Of a DNA stretch of 64,000 nucleotides, positions 42,997-51,885 are shown in pieces; position 1 is the first letter of the stretch; every line of letters starts with the position of its first letter. The notes below the pieces were generated by a model. That model was given only the letters and a program-made list of their open reading frames with translations. It had not been told where the DNA came from and did not search any database. Where the stretch lies: the NCBI RefSeq assembly GCF_000949425.1, contig NZ_CP010976.1, forward strand, positions 2,542,001-2,606,000, written 5' to 3'. Both the position numbers and the translations under genes were made by a program. This DNA comes from Paenibacillus sp. IHBB 10380. Its GTDB lineage: Bacteria; Bacillota; Bacilli; Paenibacillales; Paenibacillaceae.

Positions 42997-43595
42997 GATT
43001 GCACTTCTTTCCGAAAACGATGTATCAACGATTGTCTAGACATCATCAACATCATTGGAACCAGCTTTGAAGAGCTCTGCTTCACCCGTTGTCTACCTAC
43101 GGGATGTAGCACCCGTAGTAGAAATCTCAGGTAGAATGTCATCCATACTCTAATCCACTTTGATTGAATCGGATGTTGTTCAAAACCTAATCCGTGAATG
43201 ATCCCTCTGTGAAGTAGCGTGATGCCTGTTAAAGCTTTTACATTCCTAAGTTCAGGATTATGTTCCATCGCATAACTGATCTGTTCAAGTGATTTGCGCA
43301 GCATCCGTGCCGTCATTAATGCTGTACGATCCGCGCCATTCGTGCGCGACAGCTCCAACATCTTCCGATTATCTAAATGCAGTTCTCCCACACAATCTCC
43401 TGCATGTATATAGTATCCATCATCACAAGCTATGCTCTTCCCCAGATGCTTTCTAACGACTAGCTTACATATGCCATACTGTGTCACAGATACGCTACGT
43501 ATCTTTGTGATTTGATCAAATAAACCTTCCCATGCCATCCATGCCGACTGCATCCCTGTTCTTGAAGCTGTACTAACAATATTCAAAATAGTCAT
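42993..43595 (-). CDS. YkoP-like protein
   Basis: A 200-residue soluble protein resembling Bacillus subtilis YkoP, which is also encoded beside a NodB-type deacetylase. Recognisable stretches are CKLVVRKHLGKSIACDDG, GDCVGELHLDN near residues 67-77, and RGIIHGLGFEQHPI. The C-terminus is basic. Function is unknown. It is coupled to the deacetylase by a 4-bp overlap, so a cell-envelope polysaccharide role is inferred. Confidence 0.75.
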   Translation of the reverse strand: MTILNIVSTASRTGMQSAWMAWEGLFDQITKIRSVSVTQYGICKLVVRKHLGKSIACDDGYYIHAGDCVGELHLDNRKMLELSRTNGADRTALMTARMLRKSLEQISYAMEHNPELRNVKALTGITLLHRGIIHGLGFEQHPIQSKWIRVWMTFYLRFLLRVLHPVGRQRVKQSSSKLVPMMLMMSRQSLIHRFRKEVQS

Positions 43596-43783
43596 TCAGC
43601 ACTCTCCCTGTGACAAACCATATTTGCTGTTCTCTCTCTGATTTATATTGTATAGAATAAGTCTCTCTTTTCTCTTACTCAGACCTTACGAATTTCTTAA
43701 GCCCATATTTAACTCCATCTCGACAAAATAAATGTACTTAAGTTAATTTAGTTACAAGTTAATAATAAGAGAGGACACCGCTC

Positions 43784-44112
43784 CATGAACTACACGCAAT
43801 TCATTCCCTCTGCGTGAACTCAAAAAAGCCAAGACTAAAATAGCCTTGTACCAAGCCAGCATGTCATTGATTGGAGATCATATGTTCCGGGACGTGAAGC
43901 TCGATGATATTTGCCGGCAAGCGAAAGTGTCACGTGTGACATTCTTTAATTTTTTCCGTAAAAAGGAAGATTTGCCTGTGTATATGATGCGTTTCTTGTT
44001 AACCACTTGGAGCATCGAAATAGAAGAACGATCCCTACGCGGGTTTGAAGGCGTGCGCTATGTATTAAGTCAAGTTGCTGAAATACCATTCTTAACATTG
44101 GCATGCGAGTAA
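43784..44112 (+). pseudogene. TetR/AcrR-family regulator, frameshifted and truncated
   Basis: The true start is probably ATG 43784 (MNYTQFIP), with GAGAGGACACC upstream. A frameshift at about 43810 puts the rest in another frame: LRELKKAKTKIALYQASM, then FRDVKLDDICRQAKVSRVTFFNFF, a classic TetR helix-turn-helix. It ends early at 44112, losing the ligand-binding domain, and fuses into the neighbouring DUF4188 remnant. Non-functional as written. Confidence 0.8.
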
Positions 44113-44468
44113 ATCGTCTTTGGGCTGTTCACACATGGTTGCCTGTATTCATGGCGATGCCACGTATGATCAAGGAACTGTATATGAACCGTGAGTTGGG
44201 ATTTTTGGACGGGAGTTTTCATTTATCCGGGGGGCTGTTAGTTCAATATTGGAGATCCTTTGAGGAGCTAGAGCGATATGCACGACAGGGAGAGCATCAT
44301 CTTAAAGCTTGGCGTGATTTTAACCGAAGCATTGGAACGGATGGCACAGTGGGTATTTTCCATGAGACCTATCTGGTTCCGAAGGGTCAATATGAGGCGT
44401 TATACAACAACATGCATGTCCCAGCAATAGAAAAAGAAAGAGACGGCAGGCCACAGACTCGGTCTTGA
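44103..44468 (+). pseudogene. DUF4188 (monooxygenase af470-like) protein, N-terminally truncated
   Basis: 121 residues matching the DUF4188 family: MRVNRLWAVHTWLPVFMAM, LGFLDGSFHLSGGLLVQYW, and DFNRSIGTDGTVGIFHETY. The normal first 30 or so residues are absent, and the ATG used is an internal family Met. The last 17 residues look shifted. TetR regulators often sit directly upstream of such genes; here a deletion has joined the two. Confidence 0.75.
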
Positions 44469-44531
44469 CCGAGAACCTGCTGTACCATCGCCGCCTAATC
44501 CTCAATAATGATAACGTATTTGTTTCATGAC

Positions 44532-44714
44532 CTAAACGATATCTGTCCGATCTACATTTCGAAAGGAAATGTAATCAACCAGGAGACCGATAATTCCGAG
44601 GGAAATCGAAACACTTAGAAACGAGCTAAGTGAGAAATCCTTATTGGACGAGCTAATTAAAGACATAATTAGAATCGAAGACACAATCGTTGCAGATACT
44701 AATTTCTTACGCAT
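44532..44714 (-). CDS. Possible small membrane protein
   Basis: 60 residues with two hydrophobic segments (VSATIVSSILIMSLI and LSVSISLGIIGLLVDYI). No clear ribosome site and no family recognised. It may be a fragment. The rest of 44469-44766 holds nothing else. Confidence 0.25.
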   Translation of the reverse strand: MRKKLVSATIVSSILIMSLISSSNKDFSLSSFLSVSISLGIIGLLVDYISFRNVDRTDIV

Positions 44715-44766
44715 TCCATTTTTTCAACTGTCGTGTAATCTGTTCGACAGGGACAAACAAACCTCA

Positions 44767-45330
44767 TCAGAATTTAAACCGAGCGTGTCCCGTAGCAGAG
44801 TAATCGTGATACCCCTCCAATTGAAGAAGTGCTTCTTTCATCTCCAAGCCGCCGCTGTAACCGGTCAATGTGCCGTTCTTTCCAATAACGCGGTGGCAAG
44901 GAATGACAATCGGAATGGGATTAGCCCCGTTGGCAGTTCCCACTGCGCGGACAGCACGGGGATTATCTATCATTGTAGCAATATCTAAATAGCTGCGGAT
45001 TTGCCCGTATGGGATCCTCATCAACGCTTGCCAGACGGAAACCTGAAAGATTGTACCCTGCAAATCAAGGGGAAGTTCAAATGACATGCTTCTTCGCTCA
45101 CAATAAGCCTGCAACTGTTCCAGGTAAGGAGAAAGCCGTTCCTTATCTTCAATTAGAACCGCATTAGGAAATTTCTTACCTACCCATTGCTTCATGTTCA
45201 TATGTGTATCATCCTGCAATGAAATTAAGCATAAGCCTCGATCGGACGCTGCGACATGAAGCAGCCGATCATTGAGTCCCGAGTGAACCAATGTTGTCCA
45301 GAAAATCTCGGTTACGGTTGATTTATACAT
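44767..45330 (-). CDS. ogt: Methylated-DNA--protein-cysteine methyltransferase
   Basis: A 187-residue O6-alkylguanine-DNA alkyltransferase. The active-site motif IPCHRV is near residue 142, with the helix-turn-helix region FQVSVWQALMRIPYGQIRSY near 93-112 and AVRAVGTANGANPIPI just before it. A GYSGGLEMKEALL segment follows the active site, as usual. It transfers the alkyl group from damaged guanine to its own cysteine. It begins 3 bp after the luciferase-like oxidoreductase stop, so the two are co-transcribed. Confidence 0.95.
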   Translation of the reverse strand: MYKSTVTEIFWTTLVHSGLNDRLLHVAASDRGLCLISLQDDTHMNMKQWVGKKFPNAVLIEDKERLSPYLEQLQAYCERRSMSFELPLDLQGTIFQVSVWQALMRIPYGQIRSYLDIATMIDNPRAVRAVGTANGANPIPIVIPCHRVIGKNGTLTGYSGGLEMKEALLQLEGYHDYSATGHARFKF

Positions 45331-45333
45331 AGG

Positions 45334-46389
45334 CTACCATTTGGTGTATAGCGGATTAGGTCCGGCATGCGATGGGAAGAGCGGCAGCACTTCCTCTGCC
45401 AACTCTTGAATCACTTCGGCAGGAGGTCTGCTGGCAAATTGAATGCCGAGCGCAGCATGATTGACGCCAACTGCTTGCCATTCTTCCAATAGCTGAATCA
45501 GTCCTTTACGACCCGTACGCAAAATGTATCCTCCGCGGAGCGGTGTTCTCGGATAATCGGCATCTTCCACAAGATCAATCCATTCGTTGGTCATGTGCGG
45601 CTTGAATATCCCGCCTGGTATTTTTTCACGCCAGGCACTTATTTTTTCCGAGAGCCTCCGGGGACCAGACGCATCTGCTGTCGCTTCTGGATAAGTGAGC
45701 CAACCGTCGCTATGTTCCGCGATCCAGTCGAGGGATTGTCGGCTTGATCCTGTCACAACGAGCGGAATATCGCCGGTTGCAGGCTTGGGAAGCATTTCCA
45801 CCCCCTCAACTTGTCCAAGGGACGATAGAATCGATGGCTTCCGAAGTCGAATGAGGTTACGGAAAAACTCAACCGTCTCCCGAAACCGAACATCACGTTG
45901 GTCGGCATCGATTCCGTAAGCCGGAAATTCTATGGCTCGGTCGCCTGAGGCAATCCCAAGTACAAGACGACCGCCAGACAGCACATCAATGGATGACGCC
46001 AATTTGGCCAAATCGAGGGGATGGCGTAATGTGAAGATTGCACTGCCCGTTGCTAAAGATACATGCTTTGTCCTCGCAGCAAGATATGCCAAATAGGTAA
46101 AAGGATCGAAGACCTGTCCAGCATCCCCAAAGCTAGGATCAAACAGCGGCACATCCCGCACCCAAACCGCAGCGAAGTTCCGTTGATCGATCATTTCCAC
46201 GATATCGGCTTGGCCCTTTAAGTTGTCCATGTGACCTGCATAGAACTTAAGCGGCAGGAAAATACCAATCGTGAGTTTATTGGGGGCGAACATACGGCTG
46301 AAGCCGGGATGCTCGGTGAACATTCCCTGTGTCGAAGATGTCTGCTGTCGCTTACGAAGTAATTCATTATCATTTGATTTTATTTCCAA
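45334..46389 (-). CDS. LLM-class flavin-dependent oxidoreductase (TIGR03571-like)
   Basis: A 351-residue bacterial luciferase-like TIM-barrel flavoenzyme. Motifs are LTIGIFLPLKFYAG near residue 39, AAVWVRDVPLFDPSFGDAG near 73, HVSLATGSAIFTLRHPL near 113, GGRLVLGIASGDR near 140 and PLVVTGSSRQSLDWIA near 210. It matches the subgroup I know as TIGR03571 (BA3436 family). FMN/F420-type oxidation is expected; the substrate is unknown. It is operonic with ogt, and a dead MFS gene lies just upstream. Confidence 0.85.
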   Translation of the reverse strand: MEIKSNDNELLRKRQQTSSTQGMFTEHPGFSRMFAPNKLTIGIFLPLKFYAGHMDNLKGQADIVEMIDQRNFAAVWVRDVPLFDPSFGDAGQVFDPFTYLAYLAARTKHVSLATGSAIFTLRHPLDLAKLASSIDVLSGGRLVLGIASGDRAIEFPAYGIDADQRDVRFRETVEFFRNLIRLRKPSILSSLGQVEGVEMLPKPATGDIPLVVTGSSRQSLDWIAEHSDGWLTYPEATADASGPRRLSEKISAWREKIPGGIFKPHMTNEWIDLVEDADYPRTPLRGGYILRTGRKGLIQLLEEWQAVGVNHAALGIQFASRPPAEVIQELAEEVLPLFPSHAGPNPLYTKW

Positions 46390-46399
46390 TTCATTCGCC

Positions 46400-46715
46400 T
46401 CCTAAACAATAGGTGATCCAATCATCTCTTGGAGCGCCATGAAACCAGTTCGTGACCGCTACAGATGCAGCCGCGCTGGATGCGCCGCCGAAGCCTACCG
46501 ATAAAAGGATCCCAAAAAACAAAAAAATACCATATTAACGTAACAAGAAAAGTGATAAATGTGCTGATTCCAACGATTAAGGCACTATAGGACTAAAGGC
46601 TCCAAAAGAGGAACGCACGTCTTGAACAGTCATCAGTAATGTCAAAAAGGATAACTTTAAAATAATCCAGCCGTAATAAGGTCTCTTTCTCATTCCTACC
46701 TTTCCTTTACTATAT
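46400..46715 (-). pseudogene. MFS transporter remnant
   Basis: The minus strand contains MRKRPYYGWIILKLSFLTL and VRSSFGAFSPI, an MFS N-terminus, from 46693. After a gap, 46510-46400 reads FFGILLSVGFGGASSAAASVAV and TNWFHGAPRDD, the fourth-helix region. Frames do not join, and the C-terminal 300 residues are missing. It is divergent from the MocR-type regulator at 46825, which probably once controlled it. Confidence 0.65.
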
Positions 46716-46824
46716 GGGAGTAAATTATAGTCGCATATTCGACTGGAAGTGATATAATTGTAATCGTTAACTGACCCCAATGATAGTGACAACTCTAAAC
46801 ATTATTATAGGGTCAGATTAGATT

Positions 46825-48270
46825 ATGGGGAGGGCTAGCATGATCGATATGACACTATTACTGGAGGAAAAGTCCGGAGAACCGTTATATTTTCAGCTAT
46901 ATCAACACATCAAAAAAGATATTATAAGAGGCAAGCTGGTTGCTAAGACACGATTGCCTTCCATCCGTGCGCTTTCATCCCATCTCCATATTAGCCGCAA
47001 TACGGTAGAATTGGCCTATCACCAATTGATAGCCGAAGGCTATGTTCAAAGTAGGCCGAGAAGCGGCTTATATGTAATTGAATTGGAACTGGAGAAGTTG
47101 CCTGCGCCGTATTCAAGAAGAAGAAAGCCGTTTGAAGCAAGCAAGCAGGACAGTGCTGCGGTTCAATATGATTTTCGATATGGCGATGTGGATGTCGCAC
47201 ACTTTCCGTTAGCCACCTGGCGCAAACTATCCAATCAATGCTTGCAACCGGAACAAGTGGAGCTATTCTCTTATGGCGATCCTCAGGGGGAACCTGGACT
47301 CCGTGTAGAAATTGCTAAATATCTGTACGATTCGAGGGGAGTAAATTGCTCGCCTGATCAAATTATTATTGGGGCGGGCATTCAGTATTTGCTTAGCTTG
47401 TTATCCGGGTTGATGAGAACTGCTAACAACAGCATTGCGATGGAAGAACCAGGCTACGATGGGGTTCGGACGATTTTCCAACATAATGGATTCAACACCC
47501 ATCCCATTCCGCTGGATAAGGATGGGCTTAACATTCACAAGTTATATGAGAGTAAATCCAGGATCGTCTATATTACCCCATCTCACCAGTTTCCATATGG
47601 GATGGTCATGCCGTTCTCCAAGAGAATGCAATTGCTGAAATGGGCGGCAGACCAAGATGGCATCATTATCGAGGATGATTACGATAGCGAGTTCAGATAT
47701 GTCGGCAAACCAATCCCTTCCCTTCAGGGCTTGGATACGAATCACAGTACTGTCTATCTGGGAACCTTCTCCAAATGCCTTCTTCCCTCTCTGCGCATCG
47801 CTTATATGGTGCTGCCTCCTGCCTTACTGGAGCTTCATAATAAACAAGGCTACCAATTGTATGATCAAACAGTATCCTGGTTTCATCAGAAGACACTGGA
47901 GCTATTCATGAGCAACGGGCATTGGGAAGCCCACATTCGTAAAATGCGGAATGTATATCATAGAAAGCAATCCACGCTGATTGAGGCGATTCGGGAGTTG
48001 ATGGGTGAACAGGCTACGGTGATCGGACAGGATGCTGGGCTACACATTTTATTACGTGTACATAACGGGATGGATGAGTCGGAGCTAATTAAAGCTGCAG
48101 AGCAGGAAGGAGTCAAGGTTTACGCAGTATCCCCCTTTTGGGCGCAACGCACCAAGGCTGAGGCGTCGATGGTTCAAATCGGTTTTGGCGGGTTGAGCAA
48201 TGAAGATATCGTTATGGGGGTCCATTTACTGCACCGCGCTTGGTTATATCCCGTCAATACCAGCCCTTAA
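46825..48270 (+). CDS. MocR/PdxR-family regulator (GntR HTH plus aminotransferase-like domain)
   Basis: 481 residues (ATG at 46840 is an alternative start). The N-terminal winged helix of GntR type spans about 10-80 (FQLYQHIKKDIIRGKL, RLPSIRALSSHLHISRNTV). A linker is followed by a class I aminotransferase-like domain with YDFRYGDVDV, EEPGYDGVR, IIEDDYDSEFRY near 285 and the PLP lysine in GTFSKCLLPSLRIAY near 318. MocR proteins bind PLP or aldimines and control adjacent genes. The divergent target here (an MFS gene) is destroyed. GGGGAGG precedes the start. Confidence 0.92.
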   Translation: MGRASMIDMTLLLEEKSGEPLYFQLYQHIKKDIIRGKLVAKTRLPSIRALSSHLHISRNTVELAYHQLIAEGYVQSRPRSGLYVIELELEKLPAPYSRRRKPFEASKQDSAAVQYDFRYGDVDVAHFPLATWRKLSNQCLQPEQVELFSYGDPQGEPGLRVEIAKYLYDSRGVNCSPDQIIIGAGIQYLLSLLSGLMRTANNSIAMEEPGYDGVRTIFQHNGFNTHPIPLDKDGLNIHKLYESKSRIVYITPSHQFPYGMVMPFSKRMQLLKWAADQDGIIIEDDYDSEFRYVGKPIPSLQGLDTNHSTVYLGTFSKCLLPSLRIAYMVLPPALLELHNKQGYQLYDQTVSWFHQKTLELFMSNGHWEAHIRKMRNVYHRKQSTLIEAIRELMGEQATVIGQDAGLHILLRVHNGMDESELIKAAEQEGVKVYAVSPFWAQRTKAEASMVQIGFGGLSNEDIVMGVHLLHRAWLYPVNTSP

Positions 48271-48339
48271 TCTCGTTGAGTACTCTTTCGGATTTAAGTA
48301 ATATTGCTGTCCTTGCTACTGAATACTTAATCTCGGCTG

Positions 48340-48693
48340 ACAAAATCTTAAAATTGCTGTTGTGGTTGCACAAGACCGTAATGGCAATATGATTGCTCGT
48401 AAAGCAGGAACAGGGCGTGTAAAAGCCGAAGAAATCGACGCTGTGATAGGTGAGTATATTCACCCATCTGCTTTGTTACGCACAGATACAGCAACCAACT
48501 ACAAGAAATTTTCCAAAATCAAGAGATTGCAACACGAAACTGTAAATGAACAAAAAAAAACGTATGAAGAAAGAGATTTACCACATCCAACACGTTAATA
48601 ACTCTCATAACCGTTTGAAAGACTGGATGGAACGTTTTCAAGGCGTGGCAACTAAATATTTGGACAACTGTCCCTACTGGTTTCATTGGTTAT
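48340..48693 (+). pseudogene. IS1595-family transposase remnant
   Basis: Plus-strand frame KIAVVVAQDRNGNMIARKAG, GRVKAEEIDAVIGEYI and LLRTDTATNYKKFSK. After a frameshift in a poly-A tract near 48555 it continues as [20 protein letters not shown] and [13 protein letters not shown]. This is the C-terminal half of an ISXO2/IS1595 DDE transposase. The N-terminal zinc ribbon and the first Asp are gone. Confidence 0.8.
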
Positions 48694-48837
48694 AACTTGG
48701 TAAAAACGTAGCATTTGAAAATCGAGTTTAACAAATGCTTATTTCAGCGTGCCAAAAATCTAATCATATAACAGTTGAAATGCTTCGGATTGCATAAAAA
48801 CAAGTCTTTAAGAAAGTCAATGCCTTGTTCTAAACTA

Positions 48838-49000
48838 TCAATCCCATATCTTAGGGCGGTCAATTCCCATTGTTCTCATATAGTCTAACAACTGACCTGT
48901 GTGAACAGCCTCGTGATAAGGAATGCGTAATAACATATCCCCAAGCGTTCTAATGAAACCACCTGCTTCATAGAGGTCTATCTCTATAATTGCAAAGTCG
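48838..49000 (-). pseudogene. DinB-family C-terminal fragment
   Basis: The minus strand reads FAIIEIDLYEAGGFIRTLG, MLLRIPYHEAVHTGQLLDY and MRTMGIDRPKIWD-stop. The HEAVHTGQL segment with its metal-ligand His is typical of DinB/YfiT-like four-helix proteins. Only the last roughly 50 codons survive. Confidence 0.65.
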
Positions 49001-49074
49001 GATAAACAAAATCTACTACACGTGATTCCAAAATTACACTTAGTTCAATACCCTTCACTCGTTATTTCAACATG

Positions 49075-49596
49075 CTACCCCTTACTGATAGTATCCAGCC
49101 TTTCTGTCGTTAAAAATTTAATAGTTGACGTCGAGGAATTGTCCAAAACCATTGTAGGAGAGGAATAATTCAAAAGCTCTCTCTTTTCAGTTAATTTAGG
49201 CATGTCTTGTTCTAATTTAACATGTGTAAAAATTTCCCCGATAATATTTTTATCTATTTCTTTCATGCTGTTAAACGACATCACATCTGCAATTTTTTGC
49301 AATTGTTTTTGTGATGAATTCATTTTAAATAGTATCATCGGAAGAAGTATTTTATGTATCATTTTCATCTTTGAGCCTAGCTGCAATCCAGACGGTGCCA
49401 CCAAAACAGAGCACGCAATTTTCTCTGGCATAAAAGTTGCTATTCTCAGTATTATACCCCCGCCATAAGATGGACCAATAAAAGCACTTTTCTCAACTTT
49501 AAAGTGTTCCATTAAATCAGAAATCCTTAAAGCAAAACTTTCATCCTTAGCAGAAATTTTTGTGGTTTGCGCTGATTTCATATAACGTAATTGCAT
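49075..49596 (-). pseudogene. Alpha/beta hydrolase, probably truncated
   Basis: 173 codons. GPSYGGGIILRIATFMPEK near residues 41-59 is a nucleophile elbow (G-x-S-x-G), followed by ACSVLVAPSGLQLGS and the cap region. There is no N-terminal oxyanion strand (HG), and the C-terminal catalytic His is not found before the stop at 49075. It is shorter than the usual 260-300 residues, so likely a 5'- and 3'-truncated copy. TTAAGGTATTGGGGGC lies upstream without a clear ribosome site. Confidence 0.6.
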
Positions 49597-49648
49597 TCTT
49601 GAGCCCCCAATACCTTAAGGGAATGAAGTGTAGGGTGTCCAAAAAGCA

Positions 49649-50167
49649 TCAATGTAACTGAAGCTTTTTCCACTTACGAATCTTAGAACGAAAATTCTTG
49701 AAAGGTGCAACTGAATTGATGTGAATCCATCTGACCATCGCCCATCCCGGATTATTACCTGTCCAATGTCGAACACCTTGCGTAAAAAGTTCTTCTTCGC
49801 TCAATGAATCAATCCAATTCTGCCATTGCTGTTCTGTTTCTTTAAATAAAGATCTCAATTCGCCTAAAGAGTAGGGAGCATATGTATGATAAAACGATTG
49901 ATACAGTCCGCCAAGTTGATTCCATTTATAGTTCGGAGCAGGCATAGTAACGGTTTCACCTACTTTTTCATTCCTGTCCCATTCCATAACAAGATTCATC
50001 CAGCCAAGTTGATAGGCAATGATTTCTGCAGGCGTGCGATCCACCTCTTGAATACGGATGTCTTTTTGACAATCATCAATTCCATCAAATTCAATATCTA
50101 GAGACAGATAGCCAACATGGATGGCGCTTTTCAATGCATCTTTAGATTCATAGTCATAACTAGGCAC
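49649..50167 (-). CDS. ClbS/DfsB-family four-helix bundle protein
   Basis: A 172-residue soluble protein of the ClbS/DfsB (DUF1706) family, a DinB-like helical bundle. Diagnostic segments are VDRTPAEIIAYQLGWMNLV near 43-61, MPAPNYKWNQLGGLYQSFY near 75-93, and the C-terminal GWAMVRWIHINSVAPFKNF near 140-158. ClbS of colibactin producers is a self-protection cyclopropane hydrolase, but most family members are uncharacterised, so no toxin link is claimed. GGGGAGT precedes the start. Confidence 0.85.
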   Translation of the reverse strand: MPSYDYESKDALKSAIHVGYLSLDIEFDGIDDCQKDIRIQEVDRTPAEIIAYQLGWMNLVMEWDRNEKVGETVTMPAPNYKWNQLGGLYQSFYHTYAPYSLGELRSLFKETEQQWQNWIDSLSEEELFTQGVRHWTGNNPGWAMVRWIHINSVAPFKNFRSKIRKWKKLQLH

Positions 50168-50396
50168 AATAACTCCCCTTTTTATTTCTAGAATATCATA
50201 ATAATATGACGAAAACTTACTTTTAGGGCATCCTTTTATCTACGAAAAAGTGCCTTTTATAAATAGCTTACACTTCGTTTTTAATTATTGAATGCATCTT
50301 TACGTCCTGGTGCTCACTTTTGGTATATAACTGTTTGCGTAATATCCCTTCAAAGGCCATATCGACACTTCCTTGAATTATTAACCAATGCTTTAA

Positions 50397-50915
50397 TTAA
50401 TACAATTCTTTAACTAAATAAATTAGAAGATCATCATCAACCATCACTGGTTGACCAGGTTGTACTTGGTTATTCTTATATGTCATTCCTCTTCCGTCCA
50501 TCACATATCCACGCTTAGTATACATTCTTTGAGCGTTACCATAATCTTGGTATAACCCAACACCCAAACCTATATATCTAGATGTTTTTGAAGCAATCAT
50601 CTCTAGCTCATCAAATACTCTACTAGCTATCTTCTTTCTTCTATATTCAGGGAATACATTCAAATCATTAATCTCTGGTATATTATCATTGCGGAAGTAT
50701 GGATATTGTGAATTGTAAAGTATATGACAGCATCCTGCTAACGCATCCTCGTAAAACACCATTAAAGTTATTCGTTTACCTTCAAGGTTTTCTTCTAGGC
50801 ATTTATGATAATAATCACTTTGACAATACCATCTATATCGTTGTGAGAATTCATGATCTAATATATCAGCTTCCGCTATATTTGATAGCTGCTTTAATGT
50901 TATTATGTTCTTCAT
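50397..50915 (-). CDS. GNAT-family N-acetyltransferase
   Basis: A 172-residue GCN5-related acetyltransferase. The strand INDLNVFPEYRRKKIASRVFDEL near residues 81-103 carries the acetyl-CoA pyrophosphate motif (Q/R-x-x-G/A variant RRKKIA). It is followed by YIGLGVGLYQDYGNAQRMYTKRGYV, the usual motif B. Length is normal. AGAGGTAAAAG precedes the start. The substrate is unknown. Confidence 0.88.
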   Translation of the reverse strand: MKNIITLKQLSNIAEADILDHEFSQRYRWYCQSDYYHKCLEENLEGKRITLMVFYEDALAGCCHILYNSQYPYFRNDNIPEINDLNVFPEYRRKKIASRVFDELEMIASKTSRYIGLGVGLYQDYGNAQRMYTKRGYVMDGRGMTYKNNQVQPGQPVMVDDDLLIYLVKELY

Positions 50916-51097
50916 CTTTTACCTCTTTCTGTCGATTTTATCTAACCTTGTGTATCCACGAAGCCGAGACCTTAAGGCAACTTGGTGCCAGCCGCGACGC
51001 GGTAGGTTTGCAGGCTTGTATGCCTTAAACCGTTTCATCGAAATACCTCTGACAGACCAAGGGAGCGTCAGCAACCGTAGCGTGAATACGGTGTTAT

Positions 51098-51360
51098 CAG
51101 ATGATAAACTAGAAGCATATTTGCTAATAATCTTATGTTTCTCAGATATTTGTTCTTCTTTATAGTGCATGGGTACATCACTAAATGTCATATGGTGTGC
51201 TCCTTGAACTTTAACGAAAGATTTATAGCCTGACAAAAGAGTATAGAGTCTTTCAAATTGATAGACAGGAGTTACTTCATCAATTTCGTTCTTAAACCTT
51301 GTATATATCTCATTTTTTTGCCTTTGTTCTAATTCAATATTATAAACCCAAGATTCAATT
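51098..51360 (-). pseudogene. Esterase (PAF-acetylhydrolase-like alpha/beta hydrolase) C-terminal fragment
   Basis: The minus strand reads ESWVYNIELEQRQKNEIYT, LSGYKSFVKVQGAHHMTFSDV and ISEKHKIISKYASSL. The GAHHMTFSD segment carries the catalytic His of PAF-AH/dienelactone-type hydrolases. After about 51110 the frame runs into unrelated basic sequence. No N-terminal part is present. Confidence 0.5.
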
Positions 51361-51749
51361 GTATCTATATTTTACCTTTTAATCAAAATACGTACAAGTG
51401 TTCTATATTATACTTATATTGTGTTTTTAAGGTTAGTTATGATCAGTTGCAATCAGTTGTAATAGATATGCATCCCTTTTATATAACGTTGTCGTATTCG
51501 TGACCATTCCTGTGTCGTGTCTTCATCATAGTTGACATAAAACAGACGTTTTGTTCTTCTTTGTCTTCGTTTCGGCCATCTGGAGAAAGAATAGCCCACC
51601 TAGTGCTCGGTTATCATTGATTTGACGCCGTTCATATTCCATCGTTAAATAACGACTGAATACAATCGTTCAATCGTTGTGTGGCTATCAGTTGGTCAAA
51701 TGAACGGCCCTGGAATATTGCACAAACAGCGGTCAAGCTCTGATTAAAA
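51361..51749. other. Non-coding stretch with unassigned remnant
   Basis: No convincing gene. The minus strand near 51740-51490 has a short protein-like frame (FNDGI, then RRQRRTKRLFYVNYDED) broken by stops, possibly from a mobile element. A direct-repeat-like GATCAGTTGCAATCAGTTG lies near 51445. Confidence 0.3.
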
Positions 51750-51751
51750 CA

Positions 51752-51784
51752 AAAAGATCCGTCTCCGAAGAGACCGACCTTTTG
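51752..51784 (-). terminator. Terminator of the eut operon
   Basis: Stem GTCTC (51761-51765)/GAGAC (51770-51774) closed by CGAA on the plus strand, i.e. a UUCG tetraloop on the minus-strand RNA. It is extended by imperfect pairing of AAAAGATCC with GACCTTTT and followed by a U-rich tail leftwards (51751-51755). It is about 100 bp past eutH, the last gene. Confidence 0.85.
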
Positions 51785-51885
51785 GCACTATATATATAGG
51801 ATATAATTCATAAAGTAAGGAACAACACCATGCAAAATGAATTAAAAAAATGCTTAGTGAGTGGTTCTTACACACCTTACTTCTG

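Noticed and set aside
50919..51100. Basic minus-strand tail (SMKRFKAYKPANLPRRGWHQ) considered as ribosomal-protein-like or intron-related
   Set aside because: No matching domain or group II intron domain V could be identified; it appears to be read-through beyond the esterase fragment.
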